Shown: piece after piece, positions 5,540 to 6,190 of the stretch
Layout: each line of letters begins with the position of its first letter
How positions within the stretch are numbered: the first letter of the stretch is position 1
Origin: Thermoanaerobacterium sp.
Lineage (GTDB): Bacteria; Bacillota; Thermoanaerobacteria; Thermoanaerobacterales; Thermoanaerobacteraceae
Assembly (NCBI GenBank): GCA_029960905.1
Contig: JASBVU010000119.1
Span: 1-6,190, forward strand
Length of the DNA: 6,190 bases
Reading direction: 5' to 3'
Translations under genes and position numbers: made by a program
Notes under the pieces: generated by a model
Seen by the model: only the letters and a program-made list of their open reading frames with translations
Databases searched by the model: none
Told to the model about the DNA's origin: nothing

Positions 5540-5823
5540 AATTTAAATTTTTAAGTTATTTAAGAGTGAAGTCTAAATTTTTGTGTAAAATTTTTCTTTC
5601 ATTAGAATCAAGTGTTTTAAGTTAATTATTTCTTTATCCAATATAACAAATACTATTTTTGAGCAAAGGTATAAACTTTATTTTCATTCATTGAACTTAA
5701 CCGTAAATTTGCCTGCTGATGAGGAATTATTGTTTGTAATGATGCTATCTCATTAACCTTATGTTGCTTCTTTTGAAGTTTCTTTTCACTATATTTTAAT
5801 TCTAGCTGGGGATACTGCTTTTT
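5540..5823. other. Non-coding stretch between the SIS gene and the nagA remnant
   Basis: There is no intact gene, RNA gene or inverted-repeat end of a mobile element that I can see. It is A/T-rich with many stops in all + frames. It holds the weak terminator candidate (5575-5600) and most of the possible minus-strand relic (5653-5841). It occupies the place where the first 330 or so codons of nagA would be expected. Confidence 0.6.
5575..5600 (+). terminator. Weak A/T-only terminator candidate after the SIS gene
   Basis: AAATTTT (5575-5581) pairs with AAAATTT (5587-5593) around TGTGT and is followed by TTCTTTC. The stem has no G-C pair, so its stability is doubtful, but the position shortly after the stop codon is right. 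Confidence 0.25.
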
Positions 5824-5841
5824 GAAGCTATAAAAATGGTT
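5653..5841 (-). pseudogene. Possible decayed reading frame of unknown family on the minus strand
   Basis: Reading the - strand from 5841 to a TAG at 5653-5655, 62 codons are open with no start codon at the 5' side. The translation has a coding-like character, with segments KKQYPQLELKYSEKKLQKKQ and HKVNEIASLQTIIPHQQANL, rather than the F/I/N/Y-rich output usual for noncoding A/T-rich DNA. At the A run just before the TAG, a one-base shift would continue the reading to a stop at 5573-5575, as expected for a frameshifted relic. I do not recognise the family. A chance open frame remains quite possible. Confidence 0.25.
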
Positions 5842-5976
5842 TCAACAAATCCTGCTAAAGCAATTGGCATAGACCACAGAAAAGGAAGCATAGCTATTGA
5901 TATAGCGATTCTAGATAGTAATTTGACTGTAGATATGACAATGGTTGAGGGGAAATTGTGTGTGAAAATCATTTGA
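5824..5976 (+). pseudogene. nagA: C-terminal remnant of N-acetylglucosamine-6-phosphate deacetylase (nagA)
   Basis: The frame reads EAIKMVSTNPAKAIGIDHRK (5824-5883), then GSIAIDIAILDSNLTVDMTM and VEGKLCVKII, ending at a TGA (5974-5976). This is the distinctive NagA C-terminus: the EAVKMASTNPAK helix, the RKGSI strand and the closing LD...MT.VEGK strand. By family knowledge NagA is about 380 residues and converts GlcNAc-6-P to GlcN-6-P. Only about 50 residues remain. The metal-binding and catalytic N-terminal barrel is absent from the window. The usual GKDAD stretch after GSIAI seems shortened by about four residues, consistent with an in-frame deletion. Similarity stops near 5824, where an in-frame TAG lies upstream at 5803-5805. 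Any product from the ATG at 5836 would be 46 residues and inactive. Its position after a nanE-PTS-SIS cluster suggests the intact operon once ended in nagA. Confidence 0.8.
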
Positions 5977-5998
5977 GAGGATACCAGTTAGAACAAAA

Positions 5999-6190
5999 AT
6001 GACACAGCAATTAGATAAATATGGAGTTAGTTATTACAATTTAGCTGATAAGGAAGAGGCTATTTCAGAAGTTGTAAAAACTGAGCTTGAGAAATTTAAA
6101 AAAGAAAATCTCAATGAATTTGATTATGAGTTTGAGGTATATATGCCTTGGAATAGGCTTTTTGAAGTAGGAATAGAGGTAAAAAAGTGA
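5999..6190 (+). CDS. Short unidentified protein, possibly a 3' gene fragment
   Basis: From the ATG at 5999 the frame encodes 63 charged residues, starting MTQQLDKYGVSYYNLADKEE and ending LFEVGIEVKK, with TGA at 6188-6190. I do not recognise the family. The composition and the alternating helix/strand pattern look like real protein. The start is doubtful: no ribosome binding site is suitably placed before 5999 (GAGAGG at 5975-5980 is 18 bases away). The frame is open upstream to 5966 and reads ERIPVRTK just before the M, which also looks coding. With the broken nagA next door, this may be the C-terminal piece of a longer, truncated gene rather than a native small protein. Confidence 0.45.
   Translation: MTQQLDKYGVSYYNLADKEEAISEVVKTELEKFKKENLNEFDYEFEVYMPWNRLFEVGIEVKK

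Noticed and set aside
5540..5998. Insertion sequence or CRISPR array in the gene-free region
   Set aside because: There are no terminal inverted repeats, target duplications, transposase motifs or regularly spaced repeats that I can see.

Overview
The window comes from a low-GC Gram-positive bacterium (Firmicutes). The evidence is strongly AT-rich DNA, lysine- and isoleucine-rich proteins, strong AGGAGG-type ribosome binding sites, one TTG start with a good ribosome binding site, and Firmicute-type sugar regulation genes. A Thermoanaerobacter- or clostridia-like host is my best guess, but nothing here proves the genus. All convincing genes lie on the + strand.

Layout. Positions 1-81 hold the last 26 codons of an unidentified gene, closed by a strong intrinsic terminator (84-119). 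A regulatory stretch (about 120-261) with a CpG-containing inverted repeat precedes nanE (262-951, N-acetylmannosamine-6-phosphate 2-epimerase). nanE is followed after 15 bases by an RpiR/MurR-type regulator with an HTH and a SIS domain (967-1818, TTG start). After a 195-base gap come four genes of a complete mannose-family PTS permease: EIIA (2014-2403), EIIB (2463-2942), EIIC (2983-3732) and EIID (3752-4615). A hairpin cluster (4638-4711) follows. Next is a SIS-domain protein of the UPF0309/COG4821 type, whose start I place at 4829. Positions 5540-5998 hold no intact gene. They carry a recognisable C-terminal remnant of nagA (N-acetylglucosamine-6-phosphate deacetylase) on + and a possible decayed reading frame on -. 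A small unidentified ORF ends with the window.

How the genes fit together (inference). The four PTS proteins would import and phosphorylate a hexose-type sugar. NanE next door points to an N-acetylhexosamine such as N-acetylmannosamine. NanE would convert ManNAc-6-P to GlcNAc-6-P. The RpiR protein probably senses a sugar phosphate through its SIS domain and controls the cluster. The next expected step is NagA deacetylation, but the only nagA here is a broken 3' piece, so that step must come from elsewhere in the genome or the route is impaired. The UPF0309 SIS protein could act on the downstream amino-sugar phosphate, but its reaction cannot be read from sequence.

I do not see a clearly new defence or mobile system. 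The most interesting points are the truncated nagA with an antisense relic abutting it, the candidate operators, a possible mutually exclusive RNA fold after EIID, and a frame-changing 13-bp tandem duplication at the nanE stop.
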